From contig WJME01000278.1 of the NCBI GenBank assembly GCA_014728115.1, positions 1-35,810 on the forward strand: 35,810 nt of DNA, read 5' to 3'. The notes below the pieces were generated by a model. That model saw nothing but the letters and a program-made list of their open reading frames with translations. It was not told the origin of the DNA and ran no database searches. The position numbers were made by a program, and so were the translations under genes. Shown here piece by piece: positions 1 to 10,440 of the stretch. Positions within the stretch are counted from its first letter, which is position 1. Every line of letters begins with the position of its first letter. The stretch comes from Candidatus Zhuqueibacterota bacterium. GTDB taxonomy: Bacteria; Zhuqueibacterota; Zhuqueibacteria; Residuimicrobiales; Oceaniaggregativiventaceae.

Positions 1-1949
<1,949 letters not shown>

Positions 1950-3353
1950 TCATATGTTTCGCCAATAATCCACATGCGGAACATCTTTTGACGGATCGAG
2001 ACGTCGCTCCCATTGCCGCAGCAGTCGACGATGCTCAGAAAGCTGGGAAGCATATGCAGAATTTACAGCCAGATTCTCTGTTTCACCCGGATCCTCTTGC
2101 ATATCGAACAGCATTTCCATTGGATCGTCTTTGCAATGGATATATTTATAGCGCTGCGAACGAACCATGCGCTGGGTATTATCGACCAGCTCTGTAACCG
2201 TAAACGGCTGCTCCCGGTCAACCTGTTCGCTCATCATCTTGCGCAAACTCTGTCCCTTTATGCCTGCGGGCGCAGAAATACCGACATAATCACAAATCGT
2301 GGGCATAATATCGAGTCCCGACACCAGATGACGGTTATCCGTGACGTTTTCAGGAATCTCACCGGGCCAGGAGAAAATCAGGGGAACCCGGCTGGCCTCA
2401 TCATAGGGAGAATGCTTGCGGACCATATGATGATGCGCCATCCCTTCACCATGATCCGAGGTAAAAACCACAAGGGTATCATTCAGATAGCCAAAATCCT
2501 CCAATGCCTGCAAAACCCGGCCTATTTCTGCATCCACAAAATCGATGTGGCGAAAATAACTCCAGCGATAATAACGCCACTGGTCATTGTCCCATTTACC
2601 GATGGCAGGATCGGTTCGTTCACGTCTTTCTCTAATGGCCTGAGGTTCATGTTCATCATAGCCGAAATTCAGCGGAAGGGGCGGCAACTCGTCCCGGATC
2701 GCCTCGTAACGCAAGTCGACCGGATTTTCAGTATTGAGCCGCAACCATTCACAAATATCATGCGGCTGCATAAACGAAGCGACCATAAAAAAGGGTTGTT
2801 CGGGATCATGGTTACGGATATAGCCTTCACAGGCCCTCGAGACAGCAATATCGCCATAATATCCCAGACCGCTGATCCCGGTATTGATCACCTTGAACCC
2901 GGGTATGAATTGCGTATAGGTAGCAGGGATATGCCACTTGCCGGCATACACTGATTCATAACCCGCTTTTTCAGACAACCATTGTCCCAGATTTGGAATA
3001 TCATCTCTGATGGCACGACCATTCCTATACACCCCGGTTTCACAGGTGGTACGACCGGTAAAGATCGAGCTACGGGCCGGACTGCAGACAGGGTTGGTGC
3101 AATAAGAGTTCTGAAAAGCAACACCGGACTCTGCCAGTTTATCCATAGCCGGTGTATATACATACGGGCAGCCATTAGCCTGGATCGTATCCAGATGCTG
3201 TTGATCTGTGATGATCAGCAAAATATGTTTAGGTCGCTTTTTGGCGGGTGTTGCCCGTGCAATAGAAAAAGAAAGTGTAGACATGGCAGTTGTTGCAGCA
3301 CCTGCAATTTTGACAAATTCTCGGCGGTTCATTCTATGGGCTCGTGGTCTCAT
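1950..3353 (-). CDS. Tat-exported sulfatase (family S1)
   Basis: Hydrolyses a sulfate ester, probably on oligosaccharides in the periplasm. An N-terminal twin-arginine signal NRREFVK (residues 9-15) is followed by a hydrophobic stretch. The alkaline-phosphatase-like core starts at HILLIITDQQH. The maturation motif CSPAR (residues 90-94) has Cys90 as the residue to be converted to formylglycine. The metal-site block TSDHGEGMAHHH lies in the C-terminal half. The start at 3353 is chosen because AGGAGG sits 5 bases upstream and the ATG overlaps the preceding stop codon (ATGA), indicating translational coupling. It is the last gene of a four-gene operon with a beta-propeller, an FAD oxidoreductase and an unknown protein. 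Substrate and S1 subfamily are not determined. Confidence 0.94.
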   Translation of the reverse strand: MRPRAHRMNRREFVKIAGAATTAMSTLSFSIARATPAKKRPKHILLIITDQQHLDTIQANGCPYVYTPAMDKLAESGVAFQNSYCTNPVCSPARSSIFTGRTTCETGVYRNGRAIRDDIPNLGQWLSEKAGYESVYAGKWHIPATYTQFIPGFKVINTGISGLGYYGDIAVSRACEGYIRNHDPEQPFFMVASFMQPHDICEWLRLNTENPVDLRYEAIRDELPPLPLNFGYDEHEPQAIRERRERTDPAIGKWDNDQWRYYRWSYFRHIDFVDAEIGRVLQALEDFGYLNDTLVVFTSDHGEGMAHHHMVRKHSPYDEASRVPLIFSWPGEIPENVTDNRHLVSGLDIMPTICDYVGISAPAGIKGQSLRKMMSEQVDREQPFTVTELVDNTQRMVRSQRYKYIHCKDDPMEMLFDMQEDPGETENLAVNSAYASQLSEHRRLLRQWERRLDPSKDVPHVDYWRNI

Positions 3354-4174
3354 CGTGTCCTCCTCTCATGGCGTTCGATTTGCTGAGCAAAAGCCATTTT
3401 TGCAGTCTCGACCGCATCATCATCCAGCCAATAGGTTTTGTTCATGCTGATCACAGCCAGTAAGCGATGCTGATCATCCAGCCAATATTCCCAGGGCAGA
3501 TTTCCATCCCCTGTATGATCAAATCGATGCAAAACCAGGACTTTATCGTTAATGTTTTGTTCGATTTCACCTTTATAAACCAGGGTCTGCCGGGGTTTAA
3601 ATACAGATAACCCTTCCAAAAGATGAAATCTCAAAGCGAAATCACGATCAAACGGAAAGTGGTGTACGGCTTCAAACAAGGTCCAATCCGAAGAAAGTGG
3701 CTGTTTTATATTGCGTGTGAATTGTTTGCCGTTTGTCTCGATAATCAAAGACTCTTTATCAATACGACCGGTTTCACGGATTCCTAATTCCGTTAGAGTC
3801 TGACCCTCTGAACCGATAAATTCACTCGTGAGATGCCATGAAACCGGACTTTTGAATTCATCATTTTGACACTCGACACTCGCTTTAATTCTGTTGAGAA
3901 TTCCATAATCGTTGACGATCTCTTGATGGACATCGAGTAGGAATTGTCGATCCGTGAAATTGGATTTGCTCAATTTGAGCAAGCCCATCTCTTTATTTTG
4001 ACTGTTGGGATGTTTTTTATATCCGTGACATCCCCAAACACGATAGGTCAGTGTCCACTCTGTTTGCAAATCATATTGTTTGAAAGACTGTGGAAATTGA
4101 TCCAGTTCACCGATATCGTTCATGGTTTGTGGGCTCAGGGGGATTCCTACCCTGATTCGTTCTTGTTGAGGCAT
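3350..4174 (-). CDS. Hypothetical protein without signal peptide, in the sulfatase/FAD operon
   Basis: I do not recognise this 274-residue protein. It begins MPQQERIRVGIPLSP without a hydrophobic segment, Tat motif or lipobox, so it looks cytoplasmic, unlike its three operon neighbours. Much of it reads as alternating short strands. The C-terminal block with LPWEYWLDDQHRLLAVI and a repeated YWLDD pattern recalls beta-sandwich proteins in which such strands form a barrel (DUF3108-like style), but this is only a resemblance. A GGGAG ribosome site precedes the ATG. The gene starts 17 bases after the FAD oxidoreductase stop and overlaps the sulfatase start by four bases, so it is clearly co-transcribed. 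It could be an enzyme or carrier acting on the imported product; no function is claimed. Confidence 0.82.
   Translation of the reverse strand: MPQQERIRVGIPLSPQTMNDIGELDQFPQSFKQYDLQTEWTLTYRVWGCHGYKKHPNSQNKEMGLLKLSKSNFTDRQFLLDVHQEIVNDYGILNRIKASVECQNDEFKSPVSWHLTSEFIGSEGQTLTELGIRETGRIDKESLIIETNGKQFTRNIKQPLSSDWTLFEAVHHFPFDRDFALRFHLLEGLSVFKPRQTLVYKGEIEQNINDKVLVLHRFDHTGDGNLPWEYWLDDQHRLLAVISMNKTYWLDDDAVETAKMAFAQQIERHERRTR
3354..3364 (-). promoter_or_regulatory. Ribosome binding site fixing the sulfatase start at 3353
   Basis: AGGAGG at 3364-3359 with a 5-base spacer to the ATG. It lies inside the end of the upstream gene and supports the first Met rather than the Met eight codons later. Confidence 0.75.
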
Positions 4175-4191
4175 AATTGTCTCCCAATGAT

Positions 4192-5550
4192 TTAGTTTCG
4201 TATTCCGGTTTCTTTGAACGGAATATGCTGAGGCAAGACTCCACTCCTGGCAGCCATGGCAGCGACGCGACCGGCGGCCTGTCCCATGGCCGCGGCATTG
4301 CCGGTGACGCGATAGCTGGAATGGGCGATAAAGTCGCCGCTGATACAGCGTCCGGCCATCATCAGACCGTTTACGTCTCTGGCTATAAGAGATCGCAGCG
4401 GAATATCATAGTCCTTGCTCCGGATGCCCTGGTTATAGCTCCTGATTTCATCCTCTTTTTGCACGGAATGCACATCCACACCAAAGGACACCCGGCAGAC
4501 CGCATCCTCGAATTCGGCACCGCGAACCAGATCCTCTTTGGTCACGGTATACAGACCATGAATACGCCGGCCTTCGCGGATGCCGATCTGCTCTGCGGTT
4601 GCCACGAGCTGCACATTCTTCCAGGATCCGCCGAGAGACCTGAGACTCTTGATAATATGAAAGAGCTCTGCCCGGGCATGCATTGTGGCCTCTGTGACCT
4701 CGCCGGCATCAAAAGACGAATAGCCGTATTCATGATTGGCCATGAGCATAAACAAATCATCGTAAATGGGATATATCCCCGGTTTTTTATAAGAGGGACT
4801 GTATCCGCCCCGTTCGATTTCTTTTAACAATCTGGCTTTGGTCGCTGCGCCAGATTCGTCTTTGCGGCGGACAAAGGGTTCGATTTCGTCATAATACACA
4901 CCGGTAATCAGGCCCAGCAGGCTCATGGGTTGGGCAGCCTGATCGCCGGGACGGCCAACCTCGTACCCGCACCCCGCCTGGGCCGCAACATCGCCGTCAC
5001 CGGTACAGTCGATGATCACGCTGCCTTTCCAGGCCTGGCGGCCGGACTTGGATTCGGTGATGACCAGATCGACCTGACGGTTTTTCACCCTCGTGGCTCT
5101 GACAGCGGTATGCAGCAGGATATGCACACCGGCCTCCCTGCAGAGATCCTCGAGCAGCCATTTCATCATTTCCGCATCATAGGCAAAGGCCCTGTTGCCG
5201 CCGCGGTCAGGGAACCCGGCGTTCTCGTTTTCCAGCCGTTCATAGAGTTCTTTGACGAGTCCCCCCTTTTGATAGCCATCGAGGATCCAGCACAGCAATC
5301 CGGCCGTCCAGATACCGCCCAGGCAGCCCTGTGATTCGAGCAGCAGGGTCTTGGCACCGGAGCGGCCTGCCTCGATGGCTGCACAGACGCCTGCGGGTCC
5401 GGCACCACAGACAATGACATCAAATTCATCTCTTATTGGAATTTCTCTTTCAGGTTCAGTGATGGTATGCAGATCCGTGCTTGCTCCCCGAGAATGGATG
5501 GAAAATAATGAACCGATGGCACTGGTTTTGATAAATGTCCTTCTATTCAT
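4192..5550 (-). CDS. Tat-exported FAD-dependent oxidoreductase (FAD_oxidored family)
   Basis: Flavoprotein oxidoreductase of the family often annotated beside polysaccharide-degradation genes; the reaction is unknown, and oxidation of a sugar or uronate is a guess. The N-terminus carries NRRTFIK, a twin-arginine signal, then a Rossmann FAD site FDVIVCGAGPAGVCAAIEAG followed by an acidic ribose-binding residue in TLLLES. A CLGGIWTAGLL block follows, and the C-terminal FAD signature GLMMAGRCISGDFIAHSSYR is clear. An ATG at 5568 is also in frame and overlaps the upstream stop, but has no ribosome site. The ATG at 5550 has GGAG six bases upstream and places the twin arginines correctly, so I prefer it. 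Second gene of the operon, between the beta-propeller and the unknown protein. Export with bound FAD fits Tat, which moves folded cofactor proteins. Confidence 0.9.
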   Translation of the reverse strand: MNRRTFIKTSAIGSLFSIHSRGASTDLHTITEPEREIPIRDEFDVIVCGAGPAGVCAAIEAGRSGAKTLLLESQGCLGGIWTAGLLCWILDGYQKGGLVKELYERLENENAGFPDRGGNRAFAYDAEMMKWLLEDLCREAGVHILLHTAVRATRVKNRQVDLVITESKSGRQAWKGSVIIDCTGDGDVAAQAGCGYEVGRPGDQAAQPMSLLGLITGVYYDEIEPFVRRKDESGAATKARLLKEIERGGYSPSYKKPGIYPIYDDLFMLMANHEYGYSSFDAGEVTEATMHARAELFHIIKSLRSLGGSWKNVQLVATAEQIGIREGRRIHGLYTVTKEDLVRGAEFEDAVCRVSFGVDVHSVQKEDEIRSYNQGIRSKDYDIPLRSLIARDVNGLMMAGRCISGDFIAHSSYRVTGNAAAMGQAAGRVAAMAARSGVLPQHIPFKETGIRN

Positions 5551-5560
5551 ACATAGCTCC
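5551..5560 (-). promoter_or_regulatory. Ribosome binding site deciding the FAD oxidoreductase start
   Basis: GGAG at 5560-5557, six bases before the ATG at 5550. The alternative ATG at 5568 has no comparable site. Confidence 0.6.
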
Positions 5561-5564
5561 ATTT

Positions 5565-6881
5565 TCATTTCATCTGAAGCACATATACATCCGAACGATC
5601 ATCAAACTGGGCATTGTAGCTGATCCATTTGCCGTCATTGGACATCTGGCAGTGCGGGTGCCGGGTTTGAGCGCCTGGGGCATAGGTACTGTTGTGCTTG
5701 CCTATGAGTTCGATTCTGGGATTATCGTTGTTATCCCGGTCCTGCCAATGAATCCCGGAAATATATTCATAGGCCAGCAAATTGTCGATGATTATGATAT
5801 TTTCAATGGCATGTGAACTGGCATGCCCGTAATATAGGTAAGGATAGACTTTTTCCCAAACGATATCCCCCGTTAAATCAGCTACTCCGATAAAATGTTC
5901 GCTGCCCCAGCCATCTTTATAGGGAGGTCGTTCGGCTTTAACCTTTTCTTTGTAAGGTCTGTCGTGAGAGGGGCCATGATAATAGATATATTTTCCATCT
6001 GCACTCCAGTTGGCATGCCAGGTAAACTTGCAGGTGTTGCGGGGCTGTATTTCTGTCAATTCGCCCGTATGGATATTCAGAATCCAGTCCCGCGAGGTTT
6101 TGCCATGATCACCGCCATGGCCAAATTTTGGCGGAAAATCACGATGAAAAACAATGAGCTCGGGATAAACCGGATTAGAAACGATATGCCCGCCTTTACA
6201 GGTCTCATCCCGGTAGATTTCGGTTCGCTCACCGGTTTGCATATCGAGTTTGAATAACGAAAAGCCCAGGGCTTTGTATGGATCTTTTATGTCCTTGTCT
6301 TGCCGGTAATTATAGCGATGGTCGTTTTTGGCAAAAACAAGATAACGACCGTCACAGGTTCCGGTTGCAGCCGAGTAATACGATTCCGGCTCAGTGGACT
6401 CGAACAGGATGGTTTTTTCCAGGGTCATGATGTCATACAATCGGGACTGTTCGCCTCCCAAAGAGACATAGTTGGTCTTGGGTATCATGAACAGACTCTG
6501 TCCCATAAACGGATATTCACTCCCCGGTGGAGCGGAATCGATCACCTTGCAATCCCCTGTTTCCACATTGGCACGCACCAACGCGGATCCGCTATCGGGA
6601 TTCCAGGTATTGAAACAGAGATAGAGATCGTCCATAGAAAAACCGGCATTGATATGATAGGTCGGTTTTTGATTGAACTGGCGATATGAGGTCAATCTCC
6701 GTGTCAGCCTGCCCGTGGCCTGGTCGGGAAAGACAAATGATTCATTAAACTCTTCCCCCTTTTGTGGGATGCGATCACGTACCGGATCCACACGATAGCC
6801 GGCGTTTGCCTTTGACCGGAGCGCAAACGGTAAAAACACTGATCCGGCAAAAGTCGATTTCAACCAGGTGCGTCTTTTCAT
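5565..6881 (-). CDS. Tat-exported beta-propeller, oligogalacturonate lyase-like (PL22-type)
   Basis: Probable exported lyase or binding propeller acting on uronate oligosaccharides. The N-terminus KRRTWLK is a twin-arginine signal, followed by a hydrophobic segment ending near ANA (residue 27). The first blade contains FNQKPTYHINAGFSMDD (residues 69-85), a hallmark of oligogalacturonate lyase-like proteins. The last blade contains HPHCQMSNDGKWISY starting at residue 408; histidines and glutamine in such a strand supply the metal ligands in PL22 enzymes. Length (438 residues) fits a seven-bladed propeller plus leader. PL22 enzymes are usually cytoplasmic and cleave unsaturated digalacturonate, so an exported member probably has another substrate. 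First gene of the operon; a GGGAG site lies about 11 bases upstream. Lyase activity is inferred from family. Confidence 0.85.
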   Translation of the reverse strand: MKRRTWLKSTFAGSVFLPFALRSKANAGYRVDPVRDRIPQKGEEFNESFVFPDQATGRLTRRLTSYRQFNQKPTYHINAGFSMDDLYLCFNTWNPDSGSALVRANVETGDCKVIDSAPPGSEYPFMGQSLFMIPKTNYVSLGGEQSRLYDIMTLEKTILFESTEPESYYSAATGTCDGRYLVFAKNDHRYNYRQDKDIKDPYKALGFSLFKLDMQTGERTEIYRDETCKGGHIVSNPVYPELIVFHRDFPPKFGHGGDHGKTSRDWILNIHTGELTEIQPRNTCKFTWHANWSADGKYIYYHGPSHDRPYKEKVKAERPPYKDGWGSEHFIGVADLTGDIVWEKVYPYLYYGHASSHAIENIIIIDNLLAYEYISGIHWQDRDNNDNPRIELIGKHNSTYAPGAQTRHPHCQMSNDGKWISYNAQFDDRSDVYVLQMK

Positions 6882-7024
6882 ATTTTCAATAGCTCCCTGT
6901 TTTTAAAAGATGATCAGTTTAACCTAAATTATCCTCAAAAAACACCAGGTACTTGAGTTATTATTACCCGCCCGACCGTTTGACCAGTACTATACACAAT
7001 ATATGCAATCTGAGAGAGACATAC
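6882..7024. other. Short intergenic region
   Basis: 143 bases between the arylsulfatase stop and the beta-propeller start. It should hold the promoter of the 6881-1950 operon. I see no convincing promoter boxes or hairpin. Confidence 0.4.
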
Positions 7025-8737
7025 TCAATACGGCTTGGGTACGACCCCGGTTTGCCTGGCCCAGGCCTGCCATTTTCCGGCCATGTCTTTGACACGGTCG
7101 GGAAACGTGGCGGCCAGGTTGGTCATCTCGGTGCGATCGGCCTCCAGATCATAGAGTTCCCACATGTCCAGCGGCAGCTCGTCGGTCTTGATCCAGGTGT
7201 GCGGATGGTCGTCGGCTTTGGAAACCAGTTTCCACTTGCCGATGCGGATGGCGCGATTGCCCTCGTGCTCCCAGTACAAAGCCTCTCGCGCGAGCGGTTG
7301 ATCTGCAAAGGTGGGTACCAGGCTTTTGCCTTGCATGGGGCGAATGGACTCTCCATTATGCTCGGTGGGATAGGCAGCATTCGCCACATCCACACAGGTG
7401 GCCATGATATCGATGAGATGACCGGGCTGGTTGCGCAGGGCATTTTTTGCATCGATGCCGGCCGGCCAGTGCACGATAAGCGGTGTGGCAATACCGCCTT
7501 CGTGAATCCAGTGCTTATACATGCGAAACGGCGTATTCGAGGCATTGGCCCAACCGCCGGAATAGGCGATGTAGGTGTCGGCCGACCCCGGCATCACGCC
7601 TGTGCCCTGCCGCACCGGACGCCCGTCGCGCGTGTATTCCGGCACCATATGTTTTTGCAGCTCACCCGGCGCCATGGGCTTGCGCTCGTTTAATTGTTCT
7701 TCTGTATGGCGGGGATTCCACATGCCGATCATCTCGGCGCAGGCGCCATTGTCCTGCAGGAAAAAGATCAGGGTATTATCGAGCTCGCCCTTTTGCTCCA
7801 GGGCCTGGATGATCCGGCCGATACCCTGATCCATGCTGTCGATCATGGCAGCATAGACCTCCATGCAGCGGGCATGCCAATCGGGATGGTCCTCAAAGTC
7901 CCATTTATCCGCTTTGGCATCCGGGTCGGACAATGGCCAGTCGCCATCGACGAGTCCCATCTCGATCATGCGCTGATAGCGCTCCTGGCGCAGTTTGCTC
8001 CAGCCCTCATCATATTTGCCCCTGTACTTTTCGATATCCCGTTGCCGGGCATGCAAAGGCCAATGTGCAGCGGTATGGGCGACATAGATGAAAAAGGGGT
8101 TGTTCTGTTCGTGCTCCTCGATGTACTTGACCACCTGATCGTTGATGGCCTCGGTATAATAAAAGTCCTCTCCGGGAGCAATATACTCATTGCCTTCGGC
8201 CAGAGTATTGGGATCATAAAAACTGCCGGCCCCATGGATGGTGCCGAAAAAACGGTCGAATCCGCGCTGTAGCGGCCAATTGTGTTTACTCTCCAGCTTG
8301 CTGGGAGTGACATGCCATTTGCCGGACATGTAGGTGGCATAGCCGGCAGTCTTGAGCACCTGGGCGATGGTGACGCTGTGCATGCTCAGGTCGCCCTGAT
8401 AGGCCTCGGTACCGCGATCATTCATCATGTGACCGACACCGGCCTGGTGCGGATAGAGTCCCGTCAGCAGCGACGCGCGCGTGGGACAACAGCGCGCTGT
8501 ATTGTAAAACTGCAGATAACGCAAGCCATTGGCAGCCAGACGATCCAGATGGGGTGTGTCTACCTCGCTGCCATAGCAGCTAATATCGGAAAAGCCCATA
8601 TCATCGGACATGATGAGAATGATGTTGGGACGCGTGCGAGTCGAACGGCAACCGGACAAGCCCATAGCAGCCGTTCCGGCAGCAGTCAGAGCCATGGTTT
8701 TTAGAAACTGACGACGATCGGGCTGGGTATGCATCAT
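7025..8737 (-). CDS. Tat-exported lipoprotein arylsulfatase (family S1)
   Basis: Sulfate ester hydrolase of the large arylsulfatase A-like type (570 residues). The twin-arginine motif DRRQFLK (residues 7-13) leads into a hydrophobic stretch ending in the lipobox LSGC (Cys30), so the mature enzyme is probably lipid-anchored. The core begins PNIILIMSDDMGFSD. The maturation motif CCPTR (residues 83-87) has Cys83 as the formylglycine precursor, within NTARCCPTRASLLTG. FFLQDNGACAEMIG forms the second half of the metal site, and the C-terminus has the family ELYDLEADRTEMTNLA block. AAAGGAG lies just upstream of a double ATG; either Met could start. It stands alone between two gaps of about 143 bases. 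Style resembles sulfatase subfamily S1_4, but subfamily and substrate are inferred. Confidence 0.94.
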   Translation of the reverse strand: MMHTQPDRRQFLKTMALTAAGTAAMGLSGCRSTRTRPNIILIMSDDMGFSDISCYGSEVDTPHLDRLAANGLRYLQFYNTARCCPTRASLLTGLYPHQAGVGHMMNDRGTEAYQGDLSMHSVTIAQVLKTAGYATYMSGKWHVTPSKLESKHNWPLQRGFDRFFGTIHGAGSFYDPNTLAEGNEYIAPGEDFYYTEAINDQVVKYIEEHEQNNPFFIYVAHTAAHWPLHARQRDIEKYRGKYDEGWSKLRQERYQRMIEMGLVDGDWPLSDPDAKADKWDFEDHPDWHARCMEVYAAMIDSMDQGIGRIIQALEQKGELDNTLIFFLQDNGACAEMIGMWNPRHTEEQLNERKPMAPGELQKHMVPEYTRDGRPVRQGTGVMPGSADTYIAYSGGWANASNTPFRMYKHWIHEGGIATPLIVHWPAGIDAKNALRNQPGHLIDIMATCVDVANAAYPTEHNGESIRPMQGKSLVPTFADQPLAREALYWEHEGNRAIRIGKWKLVSKADDHPHTWIKTDELPLDMWELYDLEADRTEMTNLAATFPDRVKDMAGKWQAWARQTGVVPKPY

Positions 8738-8881
8738 TCATTCTCCTTTTACAGATTGAAAATAAAAAGTTAAAAGGTAAAATTCAGCTCTTTGGATTTA
8801 ATGACGTGTATTCGCAGTCAGGGCCATCTGGAAATCTCACGAACAGAAAGTAAATCATCACTCATCTAATAGATTGTGGTT
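8738..8881. other. Short intergenic region
   Basis: 144 bases between the regulator stop codon and the arylsulfatase start. It is AT-rich near the arylsulfatase and should contain its promoter. No hairpin or clear boxes seen. Confidence 0.4.
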
Positions 8882-10162
8882 TTACCAGAGACTGGCGTCC
8901 TGTTTAAAGGGCTCGAATTCGATGGGAACCGTTTTCAGAGCGGTGCGCGAGTGGCCGGTTGTTTCAAAAAGGATATTAAAATATTGTGGCCGGTACCCGA
9001 TAGATTGATGCATCGCTTGTTCGAGAGTGTGCAATTTCTTGTCGTCCGTGATGATCTCCATCACTCCAGACATGCCGGAATGAAAAGCGCTGAAAATCAT
9101 GATAATGGTATTGCCAGAGGGACCGGGAAACTTGCGAAGATAACAGTAATCGGTATGGTGGATTCCGGGCTCGCCCTCGAATGTCAGCACGATGGACGAA
9201 TCCGAATTGGTGACAACAAGATCCTGATAATCCGACGTCCAGTGATATTTAAAGGCGATATCCTTGAATATATCGTTGAACAGATAGAGACTTCGGAAAG
9301 AGCCGATAAAAATGATATCGTTGGACAGCAAATTTGAAGATTGTAATAGCGATGATCCCTGAAATTCTATGGTCGTACGAGGTTTAAACAGCTTTAAAAT
9401 CGAAGGAATAGGCCAGATCACCATTTTAGGGAAATAGAGATAAGGAGTTTTTGCAAAGACAAACGTATCGATTTGTCCCTGCACATAGGCATCGAATTCT
9501 GGAAATGTATTGACGAAATGCTTTCGAATGACAGATTGATCGCTACCTGCAGTTTGTGAAAAGAAAAACTCGTCTCCAAGCACGATCAATTTCTTGCGGT
9601 CAGAATGCACAACCTCTGACCAGAGTGCAGAGGTACCGAGCTTGACGGTTGAGTGATTTACGGTTCTTTCAAAAGAGACCAATTTATAGCTCAAAAAAAT
9701 GATCACACCCAAAAGTGCAAAGATCACATAATAATACCATGAGATCGACCTCGATGGTACCGACGCATCGGCTGGTCCGTCTTTGATAAAAGAAACCCGA
9801 TAGTGTCCTTTATCGATGATCATCTTGACGGGATCGTCTTTGCCCTCTGTTTCGTAATATCTTTCCAGTTTGCTGCGCAGGTTATGCATGGACACACGCA
9901 CAATGGTATCGCCAGAGGAATCAAAATCAGAACGTCTATCAAACACATCCGAGGCGATATCGGTTTCGCGGGGAATTTCATCCTTGATTGACGATTCGAC
10001 GAGGTAGGTGAGAAGTTTTTGATTTTTAGGCGAGTGAACAAAGCCCTCGCTCGCAAGGATGGAATTGAGAATCGATCGTTTTTGCTTGGCATCGATCATA
10101 GAGTGTAAAGTTTGTGATGGGTCAACCATCCTCAATATGAAAAATAATAAACTAAAATGCAA
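8882..10162 (-). CDS. Membrane-tethered winged-helix transcriptional regulator (one-component)
   Basis: Likely regulator of the adjacent TonB receptor operon. Residues about 30-125 form a DNA-binding domain with the recurrent signature SPKNQKLLTYLVE ... DVFDRRSDFDSSGDTIVRV ... LRSKLERYYETEG ... IDKGHYRVSF, known from membrane-bound winged-helix proteins abundant in Acidobacteriota and FCB genomes. One transmembrane helix follows (about 142-161, WYYYVIFALLGVIIFLSYKL). The remaining 265 residues would be periplasmic and include NDIIFIGSFRSLYLF and FPGPSGNTIIMIFSAF, matching the C-terminal sensor-like domain of the same proteins. The architecture resembles ToxR/CadC: cytoplasmic DNA binding, periplasmic sensing. 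The start is uncertain: ATGs at 10162, 10129 and 10099 all lack a well-spaced ribosome site, and the first eleven residues look like upstream sequence. Divergent from the receptor gene. Confidence 0.85.
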   Translation of the reverse strand: MHFSLLFFILRMVDPSQTLHSMIDAKQKRSILNSILASEGFVHSPKNQKLLTYLVESSIKDEIPRETDIASDVFDRRSDFDSSGDTIVRVSMHNLRSKLERYYETEGKDDPVKMIIDKGHYRVSFIKDGPADASVPSRSISWYYYVIFALLGVIIFLSYKLVSFERTVNHSTVKLGTSALWSEVVHSDRKKLIVLGDEFFFSQTAGSDQSVIRKHFVNTFPEFDAYVQGQIDTFVFAKTPYLYFPKMVIWPIPSILKLFKPRTTIEFQGSSLLQSSNLLSNDIIFIGSFRSLYLFNDIFKDIAFKYHWTSDYQDLVVTNSDSSIVLTFEGEPGIHHTDYCYLRKFPGPSGNTIIMIFSAFHSGMSGVMEIITDDKKLHTLEQAMHQSIGYRPQYFNILFETTGHSRTALKTVPIEFEPFKQDASLW

Positions 10163-10206
10163 GCAATTAAAAGAGTCGTGATTTAACTCTGCTTAACAGC
10201 AATCCT

Positions 10207-10226
10207 TAACGGTTATTTTACCGTTA
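10207..10226. promoter_or_regulatory. Candidate operator: palindrome TAACGGT-N6-ACCGTTA
   Basis: Perfect 7-bp arms (10207-10213 and 10220-10226) flank a 6-base AT-rich spacer, giving a 20-bp dyad sized for one DNA turn per half-site pair. It is centred in the divergent region near the regulator start, the usual place for autoregulation and control of the neighbour. Assignment to the adjacent regulator is inference. A transcription terminator is unlikely because the location is upstream of both genes. Confidence 0.5.
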
Positions 10227-10426
10227 TTCACTGGAATGTTTTCGTCTGCCATGTTATGTTTCTATCAATCATTTCAGACCACACACGGATAGGGCTTGTT
10301 GTGAAATACGATCCACAAAAGCCATTTTTGATCATCCCGATTGCCCACTATTATTCACATTCGTCCAGGCCAATCAAGGACCTGATTATAAAGGTATGGA
10401 TTATTTTTTTCCTGTGATCATCAAGC

Positions 10427-10434
10427 AAAAGGAA
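10427..10434 (+). promoter_or_regulatory. Ribosome binding site deciding the TonB receptor start
   Basis: AAAAGGAA ends six bases before the ATG at 10441. An in-frame ATG at 10396 would add 15 residues ahead of the signal peptide and has no such site. Confidence 0.65.
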
Positions 10435-10440
10435 CCGGTT

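Larger units (their letters stand above)
10163..10440. promoter_or_regulatory. Divergent promoter region between regulator and TonB receptor
   Basis: 278 bases separating two divergently transcribed genes. It should contain both promoters. The regulator-proximal part holds three direct TTAAC copies (10183-10187, 10193-10197, 10206-10210) and a perfect palindrome listed separately. I could not assign -35/-10 boxes with confidence. The receptor would have a leader of roughly 200 bases if its promoter overlaps the palindrome. Confidence 0.6.

Noticed and set aside
2013..2954. Open frame of 313 codons on the plus strand across the sulfatase gene
   Set aside because: Antisense to the conserved sulfatase, no ribosome site and no recognisable motif.
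6953..7693. Open frame of 246 codons on the plus strand opposite the arylsulfatase C-terminus
   Set aside because: Composition is that of an antisense shadow; the opposite strand encodes conserved sulfatase sequence.
10396..10440. Upstream ATG of the TonB receptor frame
   Set aside because: It would place 15 residues before a normal signal peptide and has no ribosome site, while the ATG at 10441 has AAAAGGAA.
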